Shown one piece after another: positions 1-8,242 of a stretch of 47,439 nucleotides of DNA. This stretch comes from Gammaproteobacteria bacterium (lineage in GTDB: Bacteria; Pseudomonadota; Gammaproteobacteria; Pseudomonadales; Azotimanducaceae). How positions within the stretch are numbered: the first letter of the stretch is position 1; each line of letters starts with the position of its first letter. The position numbers were made by a program, and so were the translations under genes. Location: the NCBI GenBank assembly GCA_021773555.1, contig JAJFKA010000171.1:1-47439 (forward strand). Reading direction: 5' to 3'. Below the pieces are notes generated by a model, which saw only the letters and a program-made list of their open reading frames with translations, made no database searches and was not told the origin of the DNA.

Positions 1-185
1 AGGTCCTGTTCTGAAAGCACCGAAATAGGACTGATACTAGCAGCGTCACTACGCTTAATGCGTGAACCCGTGACAACCACTTCTTCGATTACGCCGTCTT
101 CGGCGTATGCAGGTAGCGAGTTAAATCCCGCTGAAACTAATGCGACCGCCGCAAAGGCGCTTGCCATTTGGCTTTTTGTAGTCAT
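1..185 (-). CDS. TonB-dependent receptor, N-terminus only (cut by window edge)
   Basis: Reading the minus strand from the ATG at 185-183 gives 61 codons with no stop before the window edge. The first ~28 residues are a Sec signal peptide (MTTKSQ, then an Ala/Val-rich core, then PAYA before EDG). The mature start contains EEVVVTGSRIKRSD, the usual TonB-box/plug entry of outer-membrane TonB-dependent receptors, followed by SPISVLSEQD. A purine-rich GTGGGGG lies about 5 bases before the ATG. The protein should be an outer-membrane transporter for a siderophore, vitamin or oligomer; the substrate cannot be inferred because the plug and barrel are outside the window. The family assignment rests on the N-terminus only. 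Confidence 0.8.
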   Translation of the reverse strand, partial: MTTKSQMASAFAAVALVSAGFNSLPAYAEDGVIEEVVVTGSRIKRSDAASISPISVLSEQD

Positions 186-564
186 AAAACCCCCACTATG
201 TGTGAAGAATTCAGGTTTCTTGTGGAAACCTGCCCCTGGGTGGGCCAATTGTAGTTGGCGCAAGATAGCAACGAGGATGAAGCTATTTACCCGCCGCGCA
301 TTGTAACGTATGAGATTAAAAATACCTCAATAAAAAAGTGAAAAAAAGTGAGATATATATTGCGGAGGGATACAACCTATTGATATATATGGAAATATCT
401 AAAAATCAGGATTGTAAAAAAGTGCGTAAAAAGTGGAAAACAGCTGAAAATAGGCAGTTTTTTCCCGAACCTGCCCTTGATACTTTTATCGAGTGAGATT
501 CAGTTCGCTATTTACAAGCAATGGTTCTGCGCCGGGAAAAAAGAAACCGGGAGGGCTGAGATCC
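186..564. other. Intergenic region, AT-rich, between the TonB receptor start and the VWA gene end
   Basis: No convincing gene is present. The central part (about 300-440) is strongly A/T-rich (runs such as aaaaaagtgaaaaaaagtg and gatatatat) and must hold the receptor promoter, but no single -35/-10 pair stands out. The open frames here have no ribosome-binding site or family resemblance. Confidence 0.6.
212..232 (-). promoter_or_regulatory. Hairpin in the 5' leader of the TonB receptor
   Basis: A perfect inverted repeat, CAGGTTTC-5 nt-GAAACCTG (8-bp arms, 5-nt loop), lies 27 bases before the receptor ATG, just upstream of its ribosome-binding site. It could be an operator or an mRNA stem in the leader. 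It lacks a U-tract and so is not an intrinsic terminator. Confidence 0.4.
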
Positions 565-2718
565 CTATTTGCGGCCGAGGCGTTTTTTCTTGTTTTGAAC
601 GTAATCGACAAGAATATATTCACCCAGGTTCTGCGGCTCGGTGTAAAACACCCTGCCACCGTTGATTCGTGTCATCTGGTCGACGAATGCCTTGAGATAA
701 TAGCTCTGGTCTAACATGAATGTGTTAATGGTAATGTTGCGTGCCGTACAACTGCGGATGGCCTTGAGGGTTTTATTGATTGTGGTGGGTGTCGGCGGAT
801 AGGCGAAAATCGGGCGACCATTTTCCAGATGGGCAGTCGGTTCGCCATCGGTGATCATGATGATTTGCCGCGTCCCCTGCACATGCCTGGTGAGCATTTT
901 CTCCGCGAGAATCAGTGCATGCTGCATATTTGTACCCAGCAGGTAATCATCATATTGCAGGTAGGGAAGGTCGTGGGCTTTTATTTCCTTGGCAATGGCA
1001 GAGAAACCCAGGACATAAAGACTGTCTCTCGGGTACGCACTACTGATCAGGTTGTGGAGCGCCATAGCGACTTTCTTGGCCGACTGAAAGGAGCCGCGTA
1101 GTGCCATGGACCAGGAAAGGTCTACCATCAATACTGTGGCGGTCTGGGTAATGAGTTCACTACGATAAATTTCGAAGTCATCAGTCGTAAGGTTGACTGG
1201 TGCGCCGGGACCTTCCCGGTCGAGGGCGTTCCGGATGGTGCGAGGCATATGCAGGTGAAACGGGTCACCGAACTCGTAGGGTTTCGATTCTTCTAATCGT
1301 TCTCCAAATCTGCCTTCTTCAGGTACTGCATGATTACCGAGGCTCTGTTTCTTAAGCCGCTGATAAATCTCTCCCAGTGCCTTCTGGCCCAGCGTACGCG
1401 AGCCCCTGGGAGTCAACTCCCATTTGTTACCTTCTTTTCTCGCGTAACCGGCTTTCTCAAGGATATCCAGCATCTTTTGCATTTCTTCCAGGTTTTCCCT
1501 GGCCTGGTCACCAAGTAACTGCTCGAGTTTATCCGCGTCAATGTTGTCGACCTTGCCATCATACTGGGCACGCTGCATCTGCTGTTCCAGCTGGTCGAGG
1601 TCCGCCATTTCCCGCATCAGTTCCATGGCAGCCTGTAAATCAATTTCCTGACTTCCGGAGAAGTCATAGCGCTTGCCATCAGGGTTCAGAAAGTCCAGTT
1701 CTTTTGAGAGCTTGGCCAGTTCGCTTTCGAGGTCTGGATCACCAAATTTGCCGGACATCAAATCCTGAAGCTGCTGTTGCTGGTCTGGTGACATGGAGTT
1801 CAGCAACGACTGGGTGGCCGCCATTTGTGCTCGCATCTGCTCCAGCAATTCGTCGAGTGATCCGGGGGGGGTCTCACCGAACATATCGCCGTACTTGTCC
1901 ATGAACTGATCGAACCCAGGGTCCTCACCGGCAATCTTCTTCACCAGCATTTCGTTCAGATCCCTGACCATATTCTTCATGCGTTCGATATCGCCAGCGG
2001 ACATGTCATTGACCATCTTCTCGATGTCGCTGAAGAAGGATCGGGTCATTCCCTGCCTGAGCTGCTCGATCAGCTTAAGAAACGCTTTCTGAGCGTCGGT
2101 ATTGAGAAACTCGTAATCCTGCAATGCCTTGACCCGGCCAGCGGTATCCGGAGGCAGGGATTCCATAAAGCGTTTGTTTTGCTCGCCTATGCTGGCAAGG
2201 ACCTGATCTGAAAAGCGGTCTGAAGATTTGTCCGTGGAGGTATCCGGCGCATCCGACGCTGGGCGTGAATGTGTTGAAGAGTCGGTGTTTTCCGGGTCTG
2301 GGGCATGATCAGTCGACAGTGAATCTTCCAGGTCCTTGATGAGCCCATCCATGAATTTCTTCGAGTGCTGGCTTTGCTCGTCCTGACTGATCCAGTCGGC
2401 GATGGTCTGGTTTTCCATTTGCAGGATTTCGTCGAGCTGGCGTTTGATGTCATCCATTACGCTGCTCATATCGAAACGATCCAGGCGATCGCGACGTTGC
2501 TCCTTAAGTTGGCGTAGCAGATCCCGCAACCCCTTGATGTAGTTACCATCACTGGTTTCCATGCCTCGCTGCATCAGATAGCGCATTGCCTGCTGCAGGT
2601 CTCCAAACTCCATCAGGTCTTCAGAGATGGCAGAGAGTATGTCGTCCGCCGCCAGGTCTCCGAGTTGGGTGCCATCCCAATTGGAATAGCGATTAAGTGA
2701 GGTAAATCTGTTAGCCAT
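565..2718 (-). CDS. VWA-domain protein (partner of MoxR-type ATPase)
   Basis: A 717-residue cytoplasmic protein without signal peptide or membrane segment. Residues 1-500 are mostly charged helical segments, including acidic stretches rich in Leu/Met/Gln. The C-terminal ~190 residues form a von Willebrand factor A domain with an intact MIDAS metal site: D533-x-S-x-S (DLSWSM), the Thr of LLGTNMQ near 596 and the Asp of ITDGEPT at 624. It lies 33 bases downstream of a MoxR-type AAA+ ATPase on the same strand. MoxR/VWA pairs are known to act as chaperones or metal-insertion machines (for example CbbQ/CbbO-like and ChlI/ChlD-like), with the VWA protein bringing a client to the ATPase. The client here is unknown because no metalloenzyme operon adjoins the pair. 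Confidence 0.85.
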   Translation of the reverse strand: MANRFTSLNRYSNWDGTQLGDLAADDILSAISEDLMEFGDLQQAMRYLMQRGMETSDGNYIKGLRDLLRQLKEQRRDRLDRFDMSSVMDDIKRQLDEILQMENQTIADWISQDEQSQHSKKFMDGLIKDLEDSLSTDHAPDPENTDSSTHSRPASDAPDTSTDKSSDRFSDQVLASIGEQNKRFMESLPPDTAGRVKALQDYEFLNTDAQKAFLKLIEQLRQGMTRSFFSDIEKMVNDMSAGDIERMKNMVRDLNEMLVKKIAGEDPGFDQFMDKYGDMFGETPPGSLDELLEQMRAQMAATQSLLNSMSPDQQQQLQDLMSGKFGDPDLESELAKLSKELDFLNPDGKRYDFSGSQEIDLQAAMELMREMADLDQLEQQMQRAQYDGKVDNIDADKLEQLLGDQARENLEEMQKMLDILEKAGYARKEGNKWELTPRGSRTLGQKALGEIYQRLKKQSLGNHAVPEEGRFGERLEESKPYEFGDPFHLHMPRTIRNALDREGPGAPVNLTTDDFEIYRSELITQTATVLMVDLSWSMALRGSFQSAKKVAMALHNLISSAYPRDSLYVLGFSAIAKEIKAHDLPYLQYDDYLLGTNMQHALILAEKMLTRHVQGTRQIIMITDGEPTAHLENGRPIFAYPPTPTTINKTLKAIRSCTARNITINTFMLDQSYYLKAFVDQMTRINGGRVFYTEPQNLGEYILVDYVQNKKKRLGRK

Positions 2719-2751
2719 TGCAACAGTTCCCGGGTGTTTGGATATCAGGTG

Positions 2752-4146
2752 TCAGCCGCCGTAGGTCGTTCTGCCACCGATTCGATCCTTGTTGAGAAGC
2801 TGGTTGATGTGCAGGCCTTCCAGAACAAACTCCGTCGCCGATGCGCGTACAGCAACATTGTCTGTATTGACCAGTTTGTCCACCACCTGCTCTAGTCCAT
2901 CTATTCGCTTAACAATATCCGCGTAGTCTCCAGACGGTACTGATTCACCCGTCGTGACATGCAATCCGTCAGCGAACTGTGCTGCCAACGGTTCGATTTC
3001 ATCCATATCCAGGAAGCGATCACACACTGACTTTAATGCGTCCCGAAACAATTTGTCCATAATCTTGTCTTCGCGACCTTCTTCCATGGCCTCGAATTCG
3101 ATCTTGCCCTGCAGCGAAGGCACGATAAACGGCAGATCGGAGACACGGGGCACAACATCCTGTTCACCAGTGCGGATGGAGCGTCGCAGGGCGTTGGCGA
3201 GGAGTGCCTCGTAATTTGACACCGAGGCCCGCACCGATACTCCTGAGCGCTGATTAACATCCGGGGACTTCCTGGCCTGTTGGGTAATCTCCGCGATGAT
3301 CTGGGACATAAACGACGGCACAATCTCACGATATTCGCCAAGGTCGAGCTGGCGCTGCTCCTGCTCCATGATCGCGATTTCCTCCAGTATTGACTCCGGA
3401 TAGTGGGTCCTGATCTGTGAGCCGTAGCGATCTTTCAGCGGCGTGATTATTCTTCCGCGGTTGGTGTAGTCCTCGGGATTGGCGGTTGCCACGATGAGGA
3501 TATCCAGATCGAGACGGACCTTGTGGCCCCTGATCTGAATATCACGTTCTTCCATAACATTTAATAGTCCGACCTGAATGCGCTCGGCCAGGTCAGGTAA
3601 TTCGTTGATCGCAAAAATGCCGCGGTTGGTGTGTGGGATGAGTCCGAAATGCAGGGCTTCTTCGTCTGCCAGATAGCGGCCCTCTGCGATTTTTATTGGA
3701 TCGACTTCACCGATGAGATCAGCGATGGTGATGTCCGGAGTCGCCAGTTTCTCTCCGTACCGCTCTGCTCGTGGCATCCACACGATTGGCGTTTCATCGC
3801 CAAGTTCGGCAACGAGTTTTCGTGCCTCTGCGCTCATTGGAGCGAAGGGGTTTTCAGGAATTTCGACGTTTGCTAAAACCGGAATGAATTCATCCAACAA
3901 TGATACCAGGCTGCGAATTATTCTTGACTTCGCCTGTCCTCGTTCACCCAGCAGTATAATGTCCTGGCCCGAGAGAATTGCATTTTCCAGCTGAGGAATA
4001 ACTGTGTCGGCGTAACCGATGATGCCAGGAAATATGTCTTCCTCGAGCCGGAGCCTTGCCATCAGGTTTCGACGCATCTCCTCTCTTACAGACACCACCA
4101 CATAGCCAGATGCTCTCAGTTCGCCCAGAGTTTTGGCTTCCGTCAC
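2752..4146 (-). CDS. MoxR/ChlI-like AAA+ ATPase
   Basis: A 464-residue AAA+ ATPase of the MoxR/magnesium-chelatase-I class. The Walker A motif is GERGQAKS at residues 67-74. The Walker B equivalent is GIFAINELPDL, followed by the sensor region IVATANPEDYTNRGRIITPLKDR. The start is GTG at 4146, preceded at 5 bases by a strong AAGGAGG; no better ATG exists upstream. It is the first gene of a two-gene operon with the VWA protein downstream. ATP-driven remodelling of a client protein is the inferred role. Nothing in the sequence identifies the client, and no cox, cbb, nor or bch gene is in the window. Confidence 0.85.
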   Translation of the reverse strand: MTEAKTLGELRASGYVVVSVREEMRRNLMARLRLEEDIFPGIIGYADTVIPQLENAILSGQDIILLGERGQAKSRIIRSLVSLLDEFIPVLANVEIPENPFAPMSAEARKLVAELGDETPIVWMPRAERYGEKLATPDITIADLIGEVDPIKIAEGRYLADEEALHFGLIPHTNRGIFAINELPDLAERIQVGLLNVMEERDIQIRGHKVRLDLDILIVATANPEDYTNRGRIITPLKDRYGSQIRTHYPESILEEIAIMEQEQRQLDLGEYREIVPSFMSQIIAEITQQARKSPDVNQRSGVSVRASVSNYEALLANALRRSIRTGEQDVVPRVSDLPFIVPSLQGKIEFEAMEEGREDKIMDKLFRDALKSVCDRFLDMDEIEPLAAQFADGLHVTTGESVPSGDYADIVKRIDGLEQVVDKLVNTDNVAVRASATEFVLEGLHINQLLNKDRIGGRTTYGG

Positions 4147-4380
4147 ACAAGCCTCCTTTGTGAAGAGTCAGAGTATGCTGCAATGCAGCTGCCTGGTCCC
4201 AGTATAAACAGTAAAGCCGATAATGTGGTAAGTGAAATCGAGATATAGGGTATGCGAGACATATCCGCTTCACCGGCATCATGTTAGATTGTGACAATTA
4301 GTTGATTAGGATCTCCTGAACCTGGGGGCGTGATTCAAATCTAACCAGAGGTCCGCAATGAGCCCGAATGGTGAATATCA

Positions 4381-5415
4381 GTGTTAACCCACGCAGAATT
4401 AGGCCTGAAAATTGCCGAATATCTTGCCGGTAAATGGCAGCAACCTGTTTTACTAATCCATCTGGAAAAAATCTTTGGTGGTGCGTCCCGGGAGACATAT
4501 CGCATTGAATTGAAGGTCAGTGGTGAGCCACGTAGTGTTATCGTTAGGCGGGATCCCGCGACCTCATTGATTGATACCGAACGCGAACTTGAATATCGGG
4601 CCTATGAGGCCGTTTGTGCCACAGACATTCCGGTGCCAGAACCACTTTTTCTGGAAAACGATCCTCATGTGCTTGAACGTCCTTTTAGCGTGATGCAGGC
4701 TGTCAACGGCTGTGAGACCGATGCGGGGATTCTAAATGCTGAGCAGAAGCAACAGATTGGGTCCCAGAAGTATGAGTTACTCGGTCGCCTGGTGAACAAG
4801 GATCCAATTGCGCTGGGGTTCCATCGGTTTATGACAGTACCTGAACTTAACCACTGCGCAGAACGCGAACTCGACTACTGGGAGCATGTTATTGATACGG
4901 ATGAGATACACCCTCAGCCAATTGTGCGTGCAGCGGTTCGCTGGTTGCGCAGAAATATGCCGACGCCACCTACAAAGCTCGCCATTGTGCATGGTGATTT
5001 TCGGACCGGAAACTTTTTGTTTAAACCGGCGTCGGGCATCAAGGCAGTGCTGGACTGGGAGATGTGTCATCTGGGTGATCCACTTGAGGATCTCGCATGG
5101 TCTTTCGATCCGCTCTGGAACTGGGGTGAACCAGGATACGCCGGGCGATTGATCACCCATGACAAGGCGATTGCCTTGTGGGAGAAAAGTAGCGGTCTCA
5201 AAGTAAACCTCCAAGCTTTCAGGTGGTGGCGGATTTTTGCTGCGGTGAAAGGCATCGCGATCTGGATTTCCTCTTCGGAGGATTTCAAAAATGGCCAGAG
5301 CAAGGATTCCATACTCGCCATGGCAGGCTGGCTTATGACGGATCGACAAAACCAGATTCTGCTGGACTATCTTTCACCGCACTCGAGTCATCAACTGAGC
5401 GGGATAACGCAATGA
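4381..5415 (+). CDS. APH-fold phosphotransferase, LvaA/ACAD10-11 N-domain-like
   Basis: A 344-residue kinase-like protein of the aminoglycoside phosphotransferase/choline kinase fold. The catalytic loop is IVHGDFRTGNFLF (HGDxxxxN) and the metal-binding motif is VLDWEMCHLGDPLEDLAW. The nucleotide loop is GGASRETYRI near residue 36. Start is GTG at 4381 with GGTGA 6-7 bases upstream; a 9-codon leader ORF from 4358 overlaps this start. The stop overlaps the next ATG (ATGA). Family members such as Pseudomonas LvaA phosphorylate 3- or 4-hydroxyacyl-CoAs so that the hydroxyl can be eliminated before beta-oxidation. The pairing with the downstream small protein supports this role over antibiotic resistance. 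The substrate is inferred only. Confidence 0.8.
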   Translation: MLTHAELGLKIAEYLAGKWQQPVLLIHLEKIFGGASRETYRIELKVSGEPRSVIVRRDPATSLIDTERELEYRAYEAVCATDIPVPEPLFLENDPHVLERPFSVMQAVNGCETDAGILNAEQKQQIGSQKYELLGRLVNKDPIALGFHRFMTVPELNHCAERELDYWEHVIDTDEIHPQPIVRAAVRWLRRNMPTPPTKLAIVHGDFRTGNFLFKPASGIKAVLDWEMCHLGDPLEDLAWSFDPLWNWGEPGYAGRLITHDKAIALWEKSSGLKVNLQAFRWWRIFAAVKGIAIWISSSEDFKNGQSKDSILAMAGWLMTDRQNQILLDYLSPHSSHQLSGITQ

Positions 5416-5834
5416 TTCCTTACACGGATGACGCGCTCAGGATGTTGTCGCAGCGGCTGATGCAACAAACAGTGCCCGAGCTTCCCAGCGCCTACAGCCA
5501 GTCTGATGCCTTGCTGATTGGTATGTTGATGAACGCGATCGCCGATGAGGTCGCACACGGAATTGATCGACGCTGCAAGGATATTGAGCAGCTAAAGTTA
5601 TTGTTAACAAAAGGTGCAATATATTATGAAGCCGGAGAAATTGTTGACAGAGAATTATTGAACCTGAGTCTTTCCGAGGTCAATTTACTGCGCGATCAGT
5701 TAATCCGCGCGCTCGAGGCACTGCACACTTGCGTGGAACAGTCAGACCTGCCGGGTGCCGACGTGTTAAGTGTGGAAATCTGGCAATACTACGAGGATAT
5801 GGTGGCGCGCCATAGAATAACCGCCGCCGGTTAG
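5412..5834 (+). CDS. DUF6285/LvaB-like small partner protein
   Basis: A 140-residue soluble, mostly helical protein. The frame is open further upstream, but ATG 5412 overlaps the kinase stop as ATGA, typical of translational coupling, so that start is chosen. It has a pattern of an N-terminal helix ending VPELPSAY, a long helix with the stretch LLIGMLMNAIADEVAHG, and a final helical pair. This resembles the small DUF6285 proteins encoded next to LvaA-type phosphotransferases. In the levulinate pathway LvaB is needed by LvaA for hydroxyacyl-CoA phosphorylation. I assign the partner role from position plus size and helix pattern; a profile search was not possible. Confidence 0.55.
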   Translation: MIPYTDDALRMLSQRLMQQTVPELPSAYSQSDALLIGMLMNAIADEVAHGIDRRCKDIEQLKLLLTKGAIYYEAGEIVDRELLNLSLSEVNLLRDQLIRALEALHTCVEQSDLPGADVLSVEIWQYYEDMVARHRITAAG

Positions 5835-5842
5835 CGGTTCTA

Positions 5843-6823
5843 TCAGGCTTTATTCGCGATAAATACGGCGCGTCTCGGTGCCGGATATCCTTCGACGGTG
5901 AGTTGACTGTCGGCGGGATCAAGGAAATCCTGCAAAGACTGAAACCCCATCCATTCCGTTGCCCTTTGCTCTTTTACTGAAGTCTGGTTTACATCCACGA
6001 GGCGGATGTTCACATATCCAGCCCGGTGTAAAAGGTTGTGCAGTGCGCCTGTACTCGGCAGAAACCAGACGTTGGCCATTTTTGCATAGCGGTCCTGGGG
6101 GACCAGGATGGTGTCTTCGTTTCCGGGGACCACCAGCGTTTCGATTACTAGCTCGCCCCCGGTACGTGCAAAATTGAGTAACTCAGTGAGATGATCCAGC
6201 GGAGACCGCTGGTGATATAACACGCCTAACGAGAATACCGTGTCGAACAACTCAAACCGCGGCAAGTGTTCACTGCGAAGTGGCAACAGGTGCGCATTGT
6301 TTGCCGGGAGCAAATTTTGCAGCGCCTGAAATTGATAGAGAAACAGACGTGTGGGATCGATTCCGAGAGCGAGACTCGCGCCCAGCGCGAGCATTCGATA
6401 CAGAAAGTAACCGTTCCCGGTGCCGATATCGAGCACACGCCTGTCGTTTAGCGGGGAAATATGCGGACAGATTCGATGCCATTTCCAGTCCGAGTGCCAT
6501 TCAGTGTCTATTGCAATACCCAGGACTTCCCAGGGTCCTTTGCGCCAGGGCATGAAGTTTCTCAGCAGGTGTTTTGTTCTGTCCCTGTCTATGTCGACGC
6601 CATCCGGCACACCGATACGAATTCGATCACTGCCCAGATCATAGTTAGTTAGTTTAAAGTTCGGGGAATCGAAGCGGGGTAACTGCGCAAGGGTTTCATC
6701 CCAGTGGGAATCTGTTCCGTGGGGTTTGGCTGTGTATTCTGCGTGGAGCGCTGCTGACAAATCGGCGTGAAACGCGTGCAGTTCACTGGTGCAATCGAAA
6801 AACCGCTGGAAATCAATTGCCAC
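5843..6823 (-). CDS. cmoB: tRNA U34 carboxymethyltransferase CmoB
   Basis: A 326-residue protein matching CmoB over its full length (family about 320 residues). CmoB transfers a carboxymethyl group from carboxy-SAM to 5-hydroxyuridine at tRNA position 34, giving the cmo5U wobble base. Seen in the sequence: RNFMPWRKGPWEVLGIAIDTEW, a segment conserved in the family; the SAM-binding motif LDIGTGNGYFLYRML; then FDTVFSLGVLYHQRSPLDHL; and near the C-terminus WMGFQSLQDFLD. It is the last gene of the cmoA operon, starting 10 bases after a membrane-protein gene. Confidence 0.95.
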   Translation of the reverse strand: MAIDFQRFFDCTSELHAFHADLSAALHAEYTAKPHGTDSHWDETLAQLPRFDSPNFKLTNYDLGSDRIRIGVPDGVDIDRDRTKHLLRNFMPWRKGPWEVLGIAIDTEWHSDWKWHRICPHISPLNDRRVLDIGTGNGYFLYRMLALGASLALGIDPTRLFLYQFQALQNLLPANNAHLLPLRSEHLPRFELFDTVFSLGVLYHQRSPLDHLTELLNFARTGGELVIETLVVPGNEDTILVPQDRYAKMANVWFLPSTGALHNLLHRAGYVNIRLVDVNQTSVKEQRATEWMGFQSLQDFLDPADSQLTVEGYPAPRRAVFIANKA

Positions 6824-6832
6824 GGCCGGTTC

Positions 6833-7378
6833 CTAAGTCTCTGCGGCAGTGTCATCCAGGGTGATGTGCTCCGCCAGCATATCGAATGCTTCGTACGAAG
6901 CGCCCAGAAGGGAGGTCATCAAACTTTGCGCCATGATAAATGTCATCCTGTGAATCCAGAGAGACAGCGTAAAAGACAGCACCGGCAAGGAGTAGGCCGT
7001 CTCCACAAACAGGGGCAGCAGACAAACTGCAAACGAGCCCAGCGTAGGCCACACCCAGCCACCCTTGTCATAGGTCAGGCCGGTAAGAATCGCCCAGAAA
7101 ATACCCGCCAATGGTACAAGGACTACGGCCCACCAGGAGAATGTCTGGATAATGAGTAAAACGCAGATTATCAGTAGCGCAGGTGAAGCCACATAGCCGG
7201 ACCATATGAGTGTTTTCGGCCAGACCACGCTGGTATCGGCGACCGCCGAGACTGATGCGTTGCTCACTCGAAGGAAAAATTGCCGAGAGACATCCCGAGC
7301 GATGGCAAGTGTGGCTTCACCCGCGATGATCCTTGATTGCACTGCACTGTACTGGTCTCGGGACAGGTAATTTGTCAT
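6833..7378 (-). CDS. Predicted integral membrane protein between cmoA and cmoB
   Basis: A 181-residue protein of unknown function. The ATG at 7378 overlaps the cmoA stop (ATGA) and is preferred over a longer frame that would begin inside cmoA. The first ~55 residues are hydrophilic. Three or four membrane segments follow (around VASPALLIICVLLII, WWAVVLVPLAGIFWAIL, WPTLGSFAVCLLPLFV and a last one near SFTLSLWIHRMTFIMAQ). The C-terminus is acidic and hydrophilic. It is transcribed between the two cmo5U genes. cmoA and cmoB are usually adjacent, so this is an unusual insertion. No catalytic motif was recognised and no link to tRNA modification can be claimed. Confidence 0.8.
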   Translation of the reverse strand: MTNYLSRDQYSAVQSRIIAGEATLAIARDVSRQFFLRVSNASVSAVADTSVVWPKTLIWSGYVASPALLIICVLLIIQTFSWWAVVLVPLAGIFWAILTGLTYDKGGWVWPTLGSFAVCLLPLFVETAYSLPVLSFTLSLWIHRMTFIMAQSLMTSLLGASYEAFDMLAEHITLDDTAAET

Positions 7379-8106
7379 GACTTGATCGCCAGAAATGCAA
7401 CGAAGTTGAGGCACCGCACGAACAGTTCTACGGTGCCGAATCCGGCTGAAAACATGCGCTGCCTGTGTTCAGTAATAGTGTTGGGGACAAGGACATCTTC
7501 CAGAGATGCTCTTTTTTGCGCGATTTCGAGATCACTATAGCCTTTAAGTTTTTTGAAGTCCTGGTGCAGTTCGATCATTCGTTGATTCACGGCGGTGTCC
7601 TCGAGCTTTACTTTTTCCGCAAGAATTAGGATACCACCCGGAACGAGTCCTTCGGCAATTCGACAAAGCGTTTGTTGGCGTTCAGTGTCGGCAACGAACT
7701 GCAAGGTGAAGTTCATCACCACCACCGATGCGTTGGTGATCTCGGTTTGCAACAAATCCTGCTCAAGAATCTCAACGTTTGCCTGGCTGTGATCGCGCAT
7801 CATGTTTTGCCGGCAACGAGTAACCATCGCGGCGGAGCTATCCACGCCGACCACGACGCAGTCGGATGGTACATTACGCCGAATCTGCAAGGTCGATGCG
7901 CCGAGCGAACAACCCAGGTCATAACAGCGCGTCCCTGGTAGGGCATACTTCTGACTGAGTACAGCGATCATGTTCAGCAGCAGGTCATATCCTGGAACAG
8001 ACCGATGGATCATGTTCTCAAACACGTCGGCGACCTGAGCGTTGAACTCAAAACCTTGTATTGCCGGTAGTTGTCGGGAAAAAACGGTGTCTTTTTTGTT
8101 GCTCAA
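7375..8106 (-). CDS. cmoA: Carboxy-S-adenosyl-L-methionine synthase CmoA
   Basis: A 243-residue SAM-dependent enzyme that makes carboxy-SAM from SAM and prephenate, the donor used by CmoB. Family marks: VFENMIHRSVPGYDLLLNMI near the N-terminus, the SAM motif YDLGCSLGASTLQIRRN, VVGVDSSAAMV, VVMNFTLQFV and ILAEKVKLED. The start is TTG at 8106 (SNKKDTVFS), in register with known CmoA N-termini; there is no nearby ATG and only a weak ribosome-binding site. It heads the minus-strand operon cmoA-membrane protein-cmoB. Confidence 0.95.
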   Translation of the reverse strand: MSNKKDTVFSRQLPAIQGFEFNAQVADVFENMIHRSVPGYDLLLNMIAVLSQKYALPGTRCYDLGCSLGASTLQIRRNVPSDCVVVGVDSSAAMVTRCRQNMMRDHSQANVEILEQDLLQTEITNASVVVMNFTLQFVADTERQQTLCRIAEGLVPGGILILAEKVKLEDTAVNQRMIELHQDFKKLKGYSDLEIAQKRASLEDVLVPNTITEHRQRMFSAGFGTVELFVRCLNFVAFLAIKS

Positions 8107-8208
8107 AGTGATTTGCTGGTGCTGGTGATTGTGTATTGTAATGGCTTCCTTTCGCTTTCGCAGTGCAAAGTTTAATTAATGTTTGAGCCGGATAATACCC
8201 TGCAAAGC

Positions 8209-8236
8209 TTGATTAATCGCGGTGCATAGCTAATAT
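8209..8236 (+). promoter_or_regulatory. Candidate sigma-70 promoter
   Basis: TTGATT (8209-8214), a 16-bp spacer and TAATAT (8231-8236) make a good -35/-10 pair on the plus strand. The -10 lies within the perfect 12-bp palindrome GCTAATATTAGC (8229-8240). Predicted transcription starts near 8243, about 200 bases before the HNH gene. Confidence 0.45.
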
Positions 8237-8242
8237 TAGCGT

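Noticed and set aside
4777-5349. 190-residue minus-strand frame opposite the kinase
   Set aside because: Antisense to the HGDxxxxN kinase; composition is not protein-like.
5223-5411. Upstream extension of the LvaB-like frame
   Set aside because: It lies wholly within the kinase gene; the ATGA overlap at 5412 is the natural start.
4381-5415. Aminoglycoside resistance gene
   Set aside because: The APH fold is shared, but the coupled LvaB-like partner and the ACAD10/11-like motifs fit acyl-CoA metabolism better.
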